This document shows, piece by piece, positions 20,993 to 29,349 of a stretch of DNA of 40,766 bases (the stretch's first letter is position 1; every line of letters begins with the position of its first letter). The DNA lies in IMG/VR virus record IMGVR_UViG_3300025133_000259, positions 1 to 40,766 of that record; one strand, 5' to 3'. Under the pieces are notes generated by a model. The model saw nothing but the letters and a program-made list of their open reading frames with translations, was not told where the DNA came from and made no database searches. Made by a program: the position numbers and the translations under genes. This DNA is from a virus.

Positions 20993-23900
20993 TTAAGTCA
21001 ATCTCTTCAACATTTTAGAGATACTAAATGTGCTGAATCCCCATTTCTCTTCATGATTCAACTTACCCATATAAACTTTGTTGAGATATATCCTATCTGT
21101 GTCCCTTACTCCCCAACATTTAATGTCCTCATCTGCTCCATTAATATCAATCACTTTTAATATCCAATAGTCTTTCCCTTTTTTTGTCTTTCTTTTGATT
21201 ACTTCCCGAGGAATGAACCAGCAGACTTTGAGTTCAGGGTCAAACTCGGAGATTGGAGGGCAGGCGCTGTTGTGTAGTTTCGCTTGTAGTTGTTCAGACA
21301 TAACTGCGTCTACAGGGAAGATGCCTGTTAATGATGCGAAGTGCTCAATCTTCTCTTCGTTGGAGAAGTCGCCTTCGGGAGCATAGGTTTCTATGTTCTC
21401 TAGCAACTTCTTCTTTGACTTTGGTCGGTCAACGGCTACGGCTGACCAGTAGTGGTTGAGACCTGTGAACCGTATATCCATCAGGTCGTTGAGAGCCTGT
21501 GAGCGAACGAGAACATCTACCGCCTTCTTGTTGAGTTTAGAGTAGACGATTTCATCATGAAAGAGAAAGTCTTCAACAGTCTCAAAAGGTCGGTGGTTTA
21601 GTATCTGGTCAATCGCTGCATCGCCGAGACCCTTAATCCCGCCGAGAGGCTGGATGAGCGTTTTGCTGTCTTCGCTGATTTCCCATACCCGACCTGATTT
21701 ATTAATGCTGGGCGGGGCGATGGAGAAGCCGAGTTTCTTGGCGATGTTGATTGCTGCTGCTTTACGCTTCTCGGGCTCCTTGTCTAGGAACGCAGCAGCC
21801 CACTCTACCTCAAAGTAAGTTGAGAGCCAAGCACACTGGTAGGAGATAATGGCGTAACTATAACTATGCGAGGCATTAAAAGCATAGGCGTTGAAGTAAA
21901 TGAACTTCTGCCACATATCATCAGCCTCTCGTTGAGAGATGCCCTTTTCCAAACAACCTTCTACGAACTTCTTTTGGATTTCTGCCGACTTGCCGTCTTT
22001 GCCTGTGCCCCGCTTGGTTAGAACTTTGCGGAGGAGGTTGCCCTCGTCAAGAGAAATGTCTTTACCAAGTTTGTGAGCCAGCATCGCTAGTTGTTCTTGG
22101 AAAATCAAGAAACCCGTATTCTTCAACACTTCCTTTTCTAGCGGATGGCAGTAATCTACTACGTCTGGGTTCTCCCGCCAGTTAAGATACTGGTCGTGAA
22201 CCTTCGCAGCAAGAGGACCAGGGCGGTAGATCGCCGTGACGTTTGATAGTTCTTCAATAGAACGAGGCTGTGCCGAGGTGCAGAACTGCTGGACACCTTT
22301 TTGGGTGAACTGGAACGTTCCTACAAAGTTCCCCTGATGAAAGACGTGCTCCCATACGTTTTGGTCATCAAAGTCCATATTGTCTGGATTGAGATGTTCG
22401 TTGTAATAATTCTTGACATCTTCAAACGTTGGGTTCTCAATATTCTTGTGTCGCCGAAGAATGTGCTCAATCGCTCCTTGGATCATCCGAAGGGTGCTTA
22501 ACCCAAGAAGGTCAAACTTAATGAACCCCATGGGTTCCAGATGACGGACGTTCATTCCTTCTGCCCAAGGCGTCTGCCGTTTACCCTGAAAACTAATCAA
22601 GGGCATATGATGGCTAATGTTCTCCGAGACGATTGCTCCGCCAGCATGAGTAGAGAGACCCCGAGGGTTGCCTAGGATGTTCTCAACGTGAGTGGCGATG
22701 TGTGGATACTTATCAAAATAGTCTTGGAGCGTCTCCGAATACTCTTTAACCTCTTCGTAGGTTGGAGCATAGACGCCTGCGGTAATGCCTTGGGCTTTCT
22801 TCGCTTTTGGAGTTGCTTCAACTAGCATTTTGCCTGTTACGTTATTGACCTCGGTGAAGGGCACATCATAGAACTTGCTGATGTCTTTAATCAAAGAGCG
22901 AAGTTGTAGAGTGTTGACGTTGGAGATGGATACAACGGAGTCTTCACCCCACATCTCTGTTAGCTCCCGAACCAGAACTGCTCGCTCGGAAACATCAAAG
23001 TCAATATCTGGCATACCCGAAGAATACTTGCTAAGGAATCTCTCAAACTGTAACCCATATTTTAATGGGTCAACCTGTGTGATACCTAATACATACGACA
23101 TTAGAGCACCCGCTGCCGAGCCACGAGCAGTTCCGCAGAGTTGAGTTTCCCATGCCTTGTCGCTGATAGCTTTCATCGTTAAGAAGTATTTGGCGAAATC
23201 TCGCTCCTTGATTACATCAAGTTCATACTTTAGGCGATCAACATATTCCTTATTGCGATGGAGGTTCTTTTCTTTTAGCCCCCGAATACAATCTTCGGTC
23301 AGGGCTTGGATTGCTGTCTTGCCTTCTGGAACTACGAAGTCGGGAAGGCGAACCGTAGTATCAGGCTGAAAATCCTCAATAAGTTCCGAAGCGATGTAAT
23401 GGGTCCGCTCAATAGACGCACGGACGATATGGTCGTCATACTCTACCTTACGCTTGGCTGAATAGTATTTATATGAGTCCCACATCTCATCCCCGTTCTT
23501 GGGATAGAGTTCGTAGCCGATTTCATCTGTGTTCGCTGGGAGGGTGTTTGCGTCTTTTGCCCAAGCAGGAGCCTTGCCTGCCCATCCGATGCGTTTATAC
23601 ATCTCTCGGTCTTTCCACATCTCGGGGCGAGGGTAGTGGCTGTCTGCGGTTGAGATAAGTTCAACGCCCATCTCGGTGCATACTTGGATGACATAACTGT
23701 TGATGTCATGTTGCTCTGGGATGTTGTTCCATTGCAGTTCGCCATAAAAGCGGTCGCCGAAGATGTCTACAAATTGAGCGACGGTGTGGCGCATGGCGTC
23801 AAGAACATGGTCGTCTCCCTTTTCTCTGTTTGCGTAGTAGTCGCCAGCCAGAGGACCGCTCATGCAGGCAGAACTTACGATTAAGCCTTCGTTATGCTTC

Positions 23901-24415
23901 GCAAGCATATCAAAGTCAACACGAGGGTAGCGGTAGAAGTTGTCTGGGTGGTAACTATCTGAAATCAACTTAAACAGATTATTTAGCCCAACTTGGTTCT
24001 GGGCTATCACTACCAAGTGGTGGCGGAGGTTTAATGGATTACGCTGCTTCTTTTGGCGATCTTCATCTTCTACAACAAGACCGATTTCTTCCTTCTTGAC
24101 CTTCTTCTGGGTCTCTTTCCAATCGGCATACATTTTCCGCCACTTCTTGTGGGAAGGGAGGAAATACATTTCACAACCGAAGATGGGGCGGATGTCTCTG
24201 CCCTCTTTCTTCATCTTTTTGGCGTGCTCAATATAATATACAAGAGAGTTCATGTTGCCGTGGTTGGTCGTGGCGAACATATCCATCCCGTTTTCATACG
24301 CAAACTCTAAATGTTGAGACGGCTGACCGAAGCCATCAAATGGGCTCCCGATGCCGTCGTGGGTGTGTAGATTTACAAAGGGGAGGCTGGGGGTCTTACG
24401 CTGGGCGTTGCTCAT
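20993..24415 (-). CDS. dnaE: DNA polymerase III alpha subunit (family C)
   Basis: A 1140-residue family C replicative polymerase, near full length (E. coli DnaE 1160). The PHP domain has HTHD at 17-20, NHGN at 51-54 and GCE at 80-82, a divergent form that still keeps metal-binding residues. The palm has GSAAGAL (433-439) and the acidic cluster MPDIDFD (Asp470, Asp472, Asp474), where the first two align with the catalytic pair. The fingers, tandem HhH region and a C-terminal OB fold (KDYWILKVIDINGADEDIKC) follow. It copies DNA 5' to 3'; no clamp, exonuclease or loader genes are seen here. It lies apart from the family A polymerase at 35862. Start ATG 24415 has an AAAGG site. Confidence 0.95.
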   Translation of the reverse strand: MSNAQRKTPSLPFVNLHTHDGIGSPFDGFGQPSQHLEFAYENGMDMFATTNHGNMNSLVYYIEHAKKMKKEGRDIRPIFGCEMYFLPSHKKWRKMYADWKETQKKVKKEEIGLVVEDEDRQKKQRNPLNLRHHLVVIAQNQVGLNNLFKLISDSYHPDNFYRYPRVDFDMLAKHNEGLIVSSACMSGPLAGDYYANREKGDDHVLDAMRHTVAQFVDIFGDRFYGELQWNNIPEQHDINSYVIQVCTEMGVELISTADSHYPRPEMWKDREMYKRIGWAGKAPAWAKDANTLPANTDEIGYELYPKNGDEMWDSYKYYSAKRKVEYDDHIVRASIERTHYIASELIEDFQPDTTVRLPDFVVPEGKTAIQALTEDCIRGLKEKNLHRNKEYVDRLKYELDVIKERDFAKYFLTMKAISDKAWETQLCGTARGSAAGALMSYVLGITQVDPLKYGLQFERFLSKYSSGMPDIDFDVSERAVLVRELTEMWGEDSVVSISNVNTLQLRSLIKDISKFYDVPFTEVNNVTGKMLVEATPKAKKAQGITAGVYAPTYEEVKEYSETLQDYFDKYPHIATHVENILGNPRGLSTHAGGAIVSENISHHMPLISFQGKRQTPWAEGMNVRHLEPMGFIKFDLLGLSTLRMIQGAIEHILRRHKNIENPTFEDVKNYYNEHLNPDNMDFDDQNVWEHVFHQGNFVGTFQFTQKGVQQFCTSAQPRSIEELSNVTAIYRPGPLAAKVHDQYLNWRENPDVVDYCHPLEKEVLKNTGFLIFQEQLAMLAHKLGKDISLDEGNLLRKVLTKRGTGKDGKSAEIQKKFVEGCLEKGISQREADDMWQKFIYFNAYAFNASHSYSYAIISYQCAWLSTYFEVEWAAAFLDKEPEKRKAAAINIAKKLGFSIAPPSINKSGRVWEISEDSKTLIQPLGGIKGLGDAAIDQILNHRPFETVEDFLFHDEIVYSKLNKKAVDVLVRSQALNDLMDIRFTGLNHYWSAVAVDRPKSKKKLLENIETYAPEGDFSNEEKIEHFASLTGIFPVDAVMSEQLQAKLHNSACPPISEFDPELKVCWFIPREVIKRKTKKGKDYWILKVIDINGADEDIKCWGVRDTDRIYLNKVYMGKLNHEEKWGFSTFSISKMLKRLT

Positions 24416-24443
24416 TCAAGTGACCTTTCTTTGGTCGTATTTC

Positions 24444-24917
24444 TTACTCGGGGAGGGACATTTGGATATCTAGTGCTGGGAATGAGTGGTTTTCTAGTTC
24501 GGGTAGCCCGTAACCTTTAATCTTCCATCGTTTTTTTGGAAGACACTCAATAGGGGTCCACAAGTCTAGCTTCTTTCTCATTTCTTCTGACTGTTCCTTG
24601 ACGGCTCTGAACTCTTGGGCATTCTTCTTCACTTCTAGGGTCAATACTTTCACTGCCTCTGTGTTCTGTGTAGCTATTTTATCATATACCCCGAAATAGT
24701 CAAGCCCTAAAAGCACCGCTGATACAAATAAAACGCACACAATGAAAGTTGTGATGGCTGTCCATGCAATAGCAGACAGATAGTTTGGCTTAATAGTTTT
24801 AGTGTTAGAATTCACTGCTTCAAACTCATAAGTCTCATGAAGCTCCTCTTTTCCCTTAAGAGCGTTGTCTCTTATGTTTCGCCACTTCTTTCTGAAGTCA
24901 TCATCATTACTACTCAT
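24444..24917 (-). CDS. membrane-anchored coiled-coil protein
   Basis: 157 residues from ATG 24917, which overlaps the end of the gene at 24910 by 8 bases; a longer frame starting at 25208 would lie wholly inside that gene and is rejected. A charged N-terminal part (about 1-45) is followed by a transmembrane segment (AIAWTAITTFIVCVLFVSAV), a coiled coil (AVKVLTLEVKKNAQEFRAVK onward) and a polar tail. An inner-membrane protein with large soluble domains is predicted. Function unknown. Confidence 0.6.
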   Translation of the reverse strand: MSSNDDDFRKKWRNIRDNALKGKEELHETYEFEAVNSNTKTIKPNYLSAIAWTAITTFIVCVLFVSAVLLGLDYFGVYDKIATQNTEAVKVLTLEVKKNAQEFRAVKEQSEEMRKKLDLWTPIECLPKKRWKIKGYGLPELENHSFPALDIQMSLPE

Positions 24918-25305
24918 CGTCTTCTTCTTTCTTCTCCTCGGCTGGATTTGGCATACCGAAGAATTGTTGTTCGCCGTCTTCAAATGTAATAATGGTGCCG
25001 TTCTTTGGATGAGGGGCAATATGAACTTTAATAAAGTCAGAAAATGAATCAAAAACTGCGATGGAGCCTCGTGGGCGAGGCCATAACCAATGGAGGACAG
25101 CTTGACCAGTCGCAAGCTCAATGCCTTCAATAACCACGCCGTCGCCGCTGATGCCTGTCTCGTCTGAACGACGGCAGACTGTAAAAGTGCGGATGCCTTG
25201 TGGTGCAAGATGGGCAGGTGACTTTGGTTTTAAAGCTTCAGATGTCATTGCTTGCTCTTCTGCAACAATTTCTTCAACTACTTCTTCTTTATTCTCTTCG
25301 TTCAT
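24910..25305 (-). CDS. hypothetical protein
   Basis: 131 residues from ATG 25305, which is preceded by AAGGAGAAATAT. The N-terminal 30 residues are acidic (NEENKEEVVEEIVAEEQAMT). The core contains RRSDETGISGDGVVIEGIEL, HWLWPRPRGSIAVFDSFSDF and HPKNGTIITF, which look like a small conserved beta-rich domain shared among bacterial and phage hypothetical proteins. The C-terminus is again acidic. The start overlaps the MetK stop region. Function unknown. Confidence 0.6.
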   Translation of the reverse strand: MNEENKEEVVEEIVAEEQAMTSEALKPKSPAHLAPQGIRTFTVCRRSDETGISGDGVVIEGIELATGQAVLHWLWPRPRGSIAVFDSFSDFIKVHIAPHPKNGTIITFEDGEQQFFGMPNPAEEKKEEDDE

Positions 25306-25315
25306 ATATTTCTCC

Positions 25316-26278
25316 TTACCCCCAGGCGAAGCCATTTCCAAAATGACCCCATCCCGCCGTGCGGCTATAAGTAGGGGTTTTTAACTCAAGCAAGTTTGCG
25401 ATGCCGTCAGGCGTTAAATCATACTCGGTGATATTGTAAGAAACTCCATCAACAATAGCCGTGGCTTGAACTGGCTCTGGGTGTCCGATTGCATATGCGA
25501 GATACACCCTCACTTCATTCGCGTTGTGTGTTTTAAGATAATCTACTGCGATGCGGCGTGCCATATAAGCAGCGGACCTATCAACCTTGGAAGGGTCTTT
25601 CCCGCTGAATGCCCCTCCGCCGATTGGAACTCTTGGTCCATAGTTGTCTACTACGAGCTTGCGACCCGTAAGACCTGTATCGGCATCAAAGCCGCCAACT
25701 TCCCAATCGCCAGCAGGATTAGCATGTATCTCTATATCTGCCGTGTAGGCATCTTCGCCAAGAGACTCAAGCCAGTATTCTATTCTTTCTTGAAGGACCG
25801 CAGTTGGGGCATTTTGAAAACTTGCAACGACAGCGGTGATTTCGCCTGCGTCTAAGGTAATCTGTGTTTTTCCATCATAGGGGAACTCGGCATATAATAT
25901 TTGACATAGCTGCCTTGCTAAGAAAAGTTCCTGCGGGATGAGTGAGGGGTTTTCGTTACAGGCATAGCCGACCATAATACCTTGGTCGCCTGCACCGCCT
26001 GTGTCAACTCCTTGAGAGATGAAGCCACTTTGTTTAATAATATTGACATCAACTACATCTACATCAGAGTAGACATTGCGGACGACTTGTTCAAAATCAA
26101 CCTCGGCGGATGTGGTGACTTCCCCCATCAATACAATTTTACGATGACCGCCCATAGTCTCAATCGCAACCCTTGAATGAGGGTCTTGAGCCAGACAGGC
26201 GTCCAACACTGCATCTGAAATCCTATCACAGATTTTGTCTGGGTGGTGTGGGCTAACACACTCTGCTGTTCTAATCAT
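25316..26278 (-). CDS. metK: S-adenosylmethionine synthetase (MetK)
   Basis: A 320-residue methionine adenosyltransferase making SAM from ATP and methionine; most MetK proteins have 380-400 residues, so this one is trimmed. The key motifs are whole: the ATP-site HHPDKICDRISDAV (11-24), GAGDQGIMVGYA (96-107) and the phosphate loop GGGAFSGKDPSKVDRSAAY (about 231-249). The shorter length comes from loops between the three repeats, so activity is plausible. No SAM-using enzyme is clear in the window, but the PLP enzyme at 163 or methyltransferases elsewhere could use it. The enzyme would offset SAM hydrolysis by other phages or feed DNA methylation. It lies between the metalloprotease gene and the hypothetical gene at 24910. 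Confidence 0.92.
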   Translation of the reverse strand: MIRTAECVSPHHPDKICDRISDAVLDACLAQDPHSRVAIETMGGHRKIVLMGEVTTSAEVDFEQVVRNVYSDVDVVDVNIIKQSGFISQGVDTGGAGDQGIMVGYACNENPSLIPQELFLARQLCQILYAEFPYDGKTQITLDAGEITAVVASFQNAPTAVLQERIEYWLESLGEDAYTADIEIHANPAGDWEVGGFDADTGLTGRKLVVDNYGPRVPIGGGAFSGKDPSKVDRSAAYMARRIAVDYLKTHNANEVRVYLAYAIGHPEPVQATAIVDGVSYNITEYDLTPDGIANLLELKTPTYSRTAGWGHFGNGFAWG

Positions 26279-26305
26279 GTCGTTTCTTTCTTTGCTCGGT
26301 GGGAG

Positions 26306-27058
26306 CTATTGTGCCGCTGGAAATCTTTTGTTGGCATATGTGAGATACTTCTTCTTTAAATCAGCGAAGGCGGTCTGGGCAGCTTCGTCTGTGACATCTG
26401 TATCTTCTAGGTCCATTACTATTTTTTGTATTCCCGAGAACCAAGTGTCAAAGATGTTCATGAAAGGAACTTTCTTGGTCTTGGCTTTCTTATACATCCC
26501 AGAAACATATGCTTCCATTTCTTCTGGGCTGGTAAAGTATTCAAGTGCAGACTTGCGGGTCCTAAGAGATTGCCCGAAGTGGGAACCCTTGTATTCCCCG
26601 CTGTCGGTGCCCGTAGACTTCTTTACTGTTTGACGAGCATGTTCTAGTTCGTGGCGGATGAGGTTCTTAAGGTCAGGTAGCCATTCGCTGGTGGTGGCTA
26701 TCATTGCCTCTGGTGTGTTCGCTACGCCTTTGTCTGCGCTGATGAATATCAAGAGTTCCTTCTTGCGCTCAGCGAAGTGGGCTTGAGGAACACTTACAGC
26801 CTCTTGGTCTTCCGTGGCTTCAGCCGTGTTTTTAACAAGAACCTTAACCATGATTGATTTAACATCGGCTACATCAGTTAGTGTTTCTGGAACTTGTGGC
26901 TCAATCCAGTGGAAAGGCATACCAGAGTTGTGTAGTTCCCCCGTGGAGACCAACTCTTTAAAACTAAGGATAATCTCTCTTGAGATATCAGTAGATTCTC
27001 GGTCTAGTTTGCCTTCTCGTAGAAGGAATCTATTCCATTTTTCAGAAATCTTTTTCAC
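26306..27058 (-). CDS. HELEH zinc metalloprotease, possible packaged protein
   Basis: A 250-residue protein starting with GTG behind a CGGGAG site. RHELEHARQ (135-143) gives the zincin motif HExxH with His136, Glu137 and His140, and the Glu182 region in EEMEAYVSGMY fits a third metal ligand as in gluzincins. The rest is helical and beta mixed, with no signal peptide. The first 18 residues, MKKISEKWNRFLLREGKL, resemble the N-termini of T4-like packaged proteins, with an L-R-E cut site. A protease injected with the genome is an attractive idea, but its target is unknown. It is followed after 28 bases by metK. Confidence 0.7.
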   Translation of the reverse strand: MKKISEKWNRFLLREGKLDRESTDISREIILSFKELVSTGELHNSGMPFHWIEPQVPETLTDVADVKSIMVKVLVKNTAEATEDQEAVSVPQAHFAERKKELLIFISADKGVANTPEAMIATTSEWLPDLKNLIRHELEHARQTVKKSTGTDSGEYKGSHFGQSLRTRKSALEYFTSPEEMEAYVSGMYKKAKTKKVPFMNIFDTWFSGIQKIVMDLEDTDVTDEAAQTAFADLKKKYLTYANKRFPAAQ

Positions 27059-27115
27059 TTTAATCTCCCGAAAGAAGGTTTTGTGCGATTGTAAATAGTT
27101 CGTTTTGCTGGCTTG

Positions 27116-27397
27116 TTACTCAAAGGAGCACACTACGGAAGATTCAGGGATAAAGGTCACGGTTTCGCCAGCCACCTCTACCACTTCTGCGAGATGGGTC
27201 ATGGCAACGACAAAAGTGCCGCTAGGGTAGTCATATTGAGTATCAGTTGACGAACCTAGAACAACATACTGAGTATAGACCTGTGGCTCTTTATTAAACC
27301 CGTCAGGCACTAAAAATGCAGCCTCGGCTTTATCCTCTAATACATTGTTGGACACCTCAACAAGAAGGCGACGATTAATAGGTTGGAGATTTTTCAT
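27116..27397 (-). CDS. GroES-like co-chaperonin
   Basis: 93 residues from ATG 27397, chosen for its AAAGGAAT site and the promoter at 27414-27442. The start INRRLLVEV fits the first strand of GroES (RPLHDRVIV). A mobile-loop-like region (DKAEAAFLVPDGFNKEPQVY), VVLGSS, a YPSGTFVVAMTHL stretch and VTFIPESSVV near the end follow the GroES order of strands. It is divergent, as T4 gp31 is, so the call is by layout rather than clear identity. The phage GroEL at 11331 would need such a partner, which supports it. It has its own strong promoter. Confidence 0.6.
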   Translation of the reverse strand: MKNLQPINRRLLVEVSNNVLEDKAEAAFLVPDGFNKEPQVYTQYVVLGSSTDTQYDYPSGTFVVAMTHLAEVVEVAGETVTFIPESSVVCSFE

Positions 27398-27413
27398 TCT
27401 ATTCCTTTTCAAT

Positions 27414-27442
27414 AGTATATCGTATTGTGTTAGAGAAGTCAA
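27414..27442 (-). promoter_or_regulatory. sigma70-type promoter
   Basis: Minus-strand TTGACT (27437-27442), 17-base spacer, TATACT (27414-27419). It drives the GroES-like gene from a transcript start near 27407. Confidence 0.75.
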
Positions 27443-27448
27443 GAGCTA

Positions 27449-29335
27449 TTAAGTGATCTCGCAACTGCCGCCGCCGCATGCCACGCTAGCGGTCTGAGTT
27501 GTATTGTCTTCTAGCTCTACGATCTTCGTTAAATCAACATCTGCTAGAGTCTCCACTAAAGCCTCATAGGTCTCTTTAGAGCATGTCTCAAAGGGAGCCT
27601 GTTGGTAGGTATGATCTGCGTCATTATGAGGAAGGATGCTTAAGCCAGTATAGTGCTCTCTGTTTTTCCACATCCACTCGCCGACATCTTCCCATTCGTT
27701 TTCGCGAACTGGAACCGTGGCGGAGACGTTGTTCTTGTTTGCCCCTCTGCGATGGCCGGGAGCTACCCACTCCTGGCTGACCTTTTTAACTCGTTCAAGG
27801 AAGCGATAAGCAGATTCATTGCGGGTTATCGCCCCTTCTGGGGCTTTCTGAGGAACGGAAATAACCGCTGTGTCGTGAGGGCGGAAATACTCATCCTCAA
27901 TCAGTTCTGAGTGGTTTACTAGTAGATGAGTGTATATCGCTTCATTTTTACCGACGCGAATGCGGCGGATGTAATAGTCGTCGTGCCAAGCGTGAATGCC
28001 GCTAGAGGTGCCGAGAACCAGAGAGGTTGTGCCTGCTGGTTTTACTGCGGTGCAGCGGGCTGACGGACGGATGCCGATGAGTTCGGCTACTCGTGCATTC
28101 TCTTCTTTGACAACGCCGGCAGCTTCTGTAATGGAAATGTCGTCGCCCAATACCGCACCAGAGGCGATGCCCGTCATAGAAACTCCGATTAAGGCGTCTC
28201 GTTCCGTATTGCGTTGCCACACTCCTCGGAGATAGTGGAAGTCGGTGTATGACGCTTGCAGGGTTGCAATAAAAGCCGCTGATTTTGCTCGCTTGTTTAG
28301 GTCAGCCTGGTCTTCAACATTGCTGGCGTTAATCTCTACGAGATTGCAGAAGGTATTGTTTTTTAGGCTGATTTCGCAGCACGGGTTGACGCCTATTTCT
28401 TTATCGTTGCTGAATACGAAGCCGGGTTCGCCTGACCCAGAGGCTTTAACACGAGCCCACAAGTCCATAAACACCTCTTTGGTAATCCGGTGACGAAGAA
28501 GCACCACCGAGTTGTTAGCTCGCCCGCGATGCGGGGAGGTCTCCCACCAGTTGCCTGCCTTGCAGGATAACATTTCGTCATCATCCGCAGAAAAGAGAGC
28601 AATCATAGCGGCTCGGCGGATGCCGCCGGCTAAAACAGCATCAGCAATATGACACATAATGTCATGACATTCAGTGGTGGTTAATTTGTCGCCCTGTTCT
28701 TTGTCTTGCAGGATGCCTTCCAGCTTGACTAGACATTCTCGCAGGGGCTGGGGTCCGGGTGCCTTGCCCCCTGAAGTAATAAGGCGAGCGCCCTTGGGGC
28801 GGATGTCGCTGTAGTCAAAACGGATTTTTGAACCGCCGAAGTAATAACTTCTGACAAGCGCCTTAATCGCATCAGACCAGCCCTCAATGCTGTCTCCGAT
28901 GAGAAATCGCCGAGTGCGGGCGTTGTTTGGTTTATTAACCTCTGGCAACTGGTCTACATGGTGCCGCTGAACACTATAGCCGACACCGCAGCCTGAAAGC
29001 AAAAGAAACATTGCCTCGCTGAAGGAGCGATAATCGTTAACAGGCATGTAGGCACAGTTATTAATACGAGCGGGATTTACTTCAATAGGCTTTCCAGCGA
29101 ATTGGCTAGACCTCATACTGGGTAGGAGTTCTTTATTGAACACTGCCTCATACGCTTCGTCAATCTCTTCTTTCAGTTCCGGGAAACGTTTTGTGTGCAT
29201 CTTTTTATTGCGAAGCATCATCTCTTCATATGTTTCGCGACGTTCCTGTTCTGGTAGGTATTTCGCATATTTCATATAACTTGTGATGCTGGACAAAGTG
29301 CTGATTGATTTGTCAACGATTGAAGAAGTTGTCAT
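27449..29335 (-). CDS. nrdJ: ribonucleotide reductase, class II (adenosylcobalamin), monomeric NrdJ type
   Basis: A 628-residue reductase that makes deoxyribonucleotides with a cobalamin radical. Signature points: Cys94 in INNCAYMP and Cys330 in TFCNLVEIN (the redox pair), and Cys319/Glu321 in NPCCEI (thiyl and base). Near the end, Cys620-Cys625 in ACGGGSCEIT shows the CxxxxC pair that monomeric RTPR-type enzymes use to be re-reduced. There is no ATP-cone and no separate small subunit, which fits class II. It is shorter than Lactobacillus RTPR (about 740). The enzyme depends on vitamin B12 from the host or medium. It lies beside the helicase and nuclease genes; the glutaredoxin at 9646 could reduce it. 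Confidence 0.93.
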   Translation of the reverse strand: MTTSSIVDKSISTLSSITSYMKYAKYLPEQERRETYEEMMLRNKKMHTKRFPELKEEIDEAYEAVFNKELLPSMRSSQFAGKPIEVNPARINNCAYMPVNDYRSFSEAMFLLLSGCGVGYSVQRHHVDQLPEVNKPNNARTRRFLIGDSIEGWSDAIKALVRSYYFGGSKIRFDYSDIRPKGARLITSGGKAPGPQPLRECLVKLEGILQDKEQGDKLTTTECHDIMCHIADAVLAGGIRRAAMIALFSADDDEMLSCKAGNWWETSPHRGRANNSVVLLRHRITKEVFMDLWARVKASGSGEPGFVFSNDKEIGVNPCCEISLKNNTFCNLVEINASNVEDQADLNKRAKSAAFIATLQASYTDFHYLRGVWQRNTERDALIGVSMTGIASGAVLGDDISITEAAGVVKEENARVAELIGIRPSARCTAVKPAGTTSLVLGTSSGIHAWHDDYYIRRIRVGKNEAIYTHLLVNHSELIEDEYFRPHDTAVISVPQKAPEGAITRNESAYRFLERVKKVSQEWVAPGHRRGANKNNVSATVPVRENEWEDVGEWMWKNREHYTGLSILPHNDADHTYQQAPFETCSKETYEALVETLADVDLTKIVELEDNTTQTASVACGGGSCEIT

Positions 29336-29349
29336 TATGTTTTTCCTTT

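Noticed and set aside
24676-24703. TTGACT-N16-TAAAAT promoter-like match on the minus strand
   Set aside because: It lies inside the transmembrane part of the coding sequence at 24444-24917 and drives no gene start nearby; chance matches are expected in AT-rich codons.
24918-25208. Longer N-terminal form of the membrane coiled-coil protein
   Set aside because: It would lie wholly inside the preceding gene in another frame; the ATG at 24917 with its short overlap is the sensible start.
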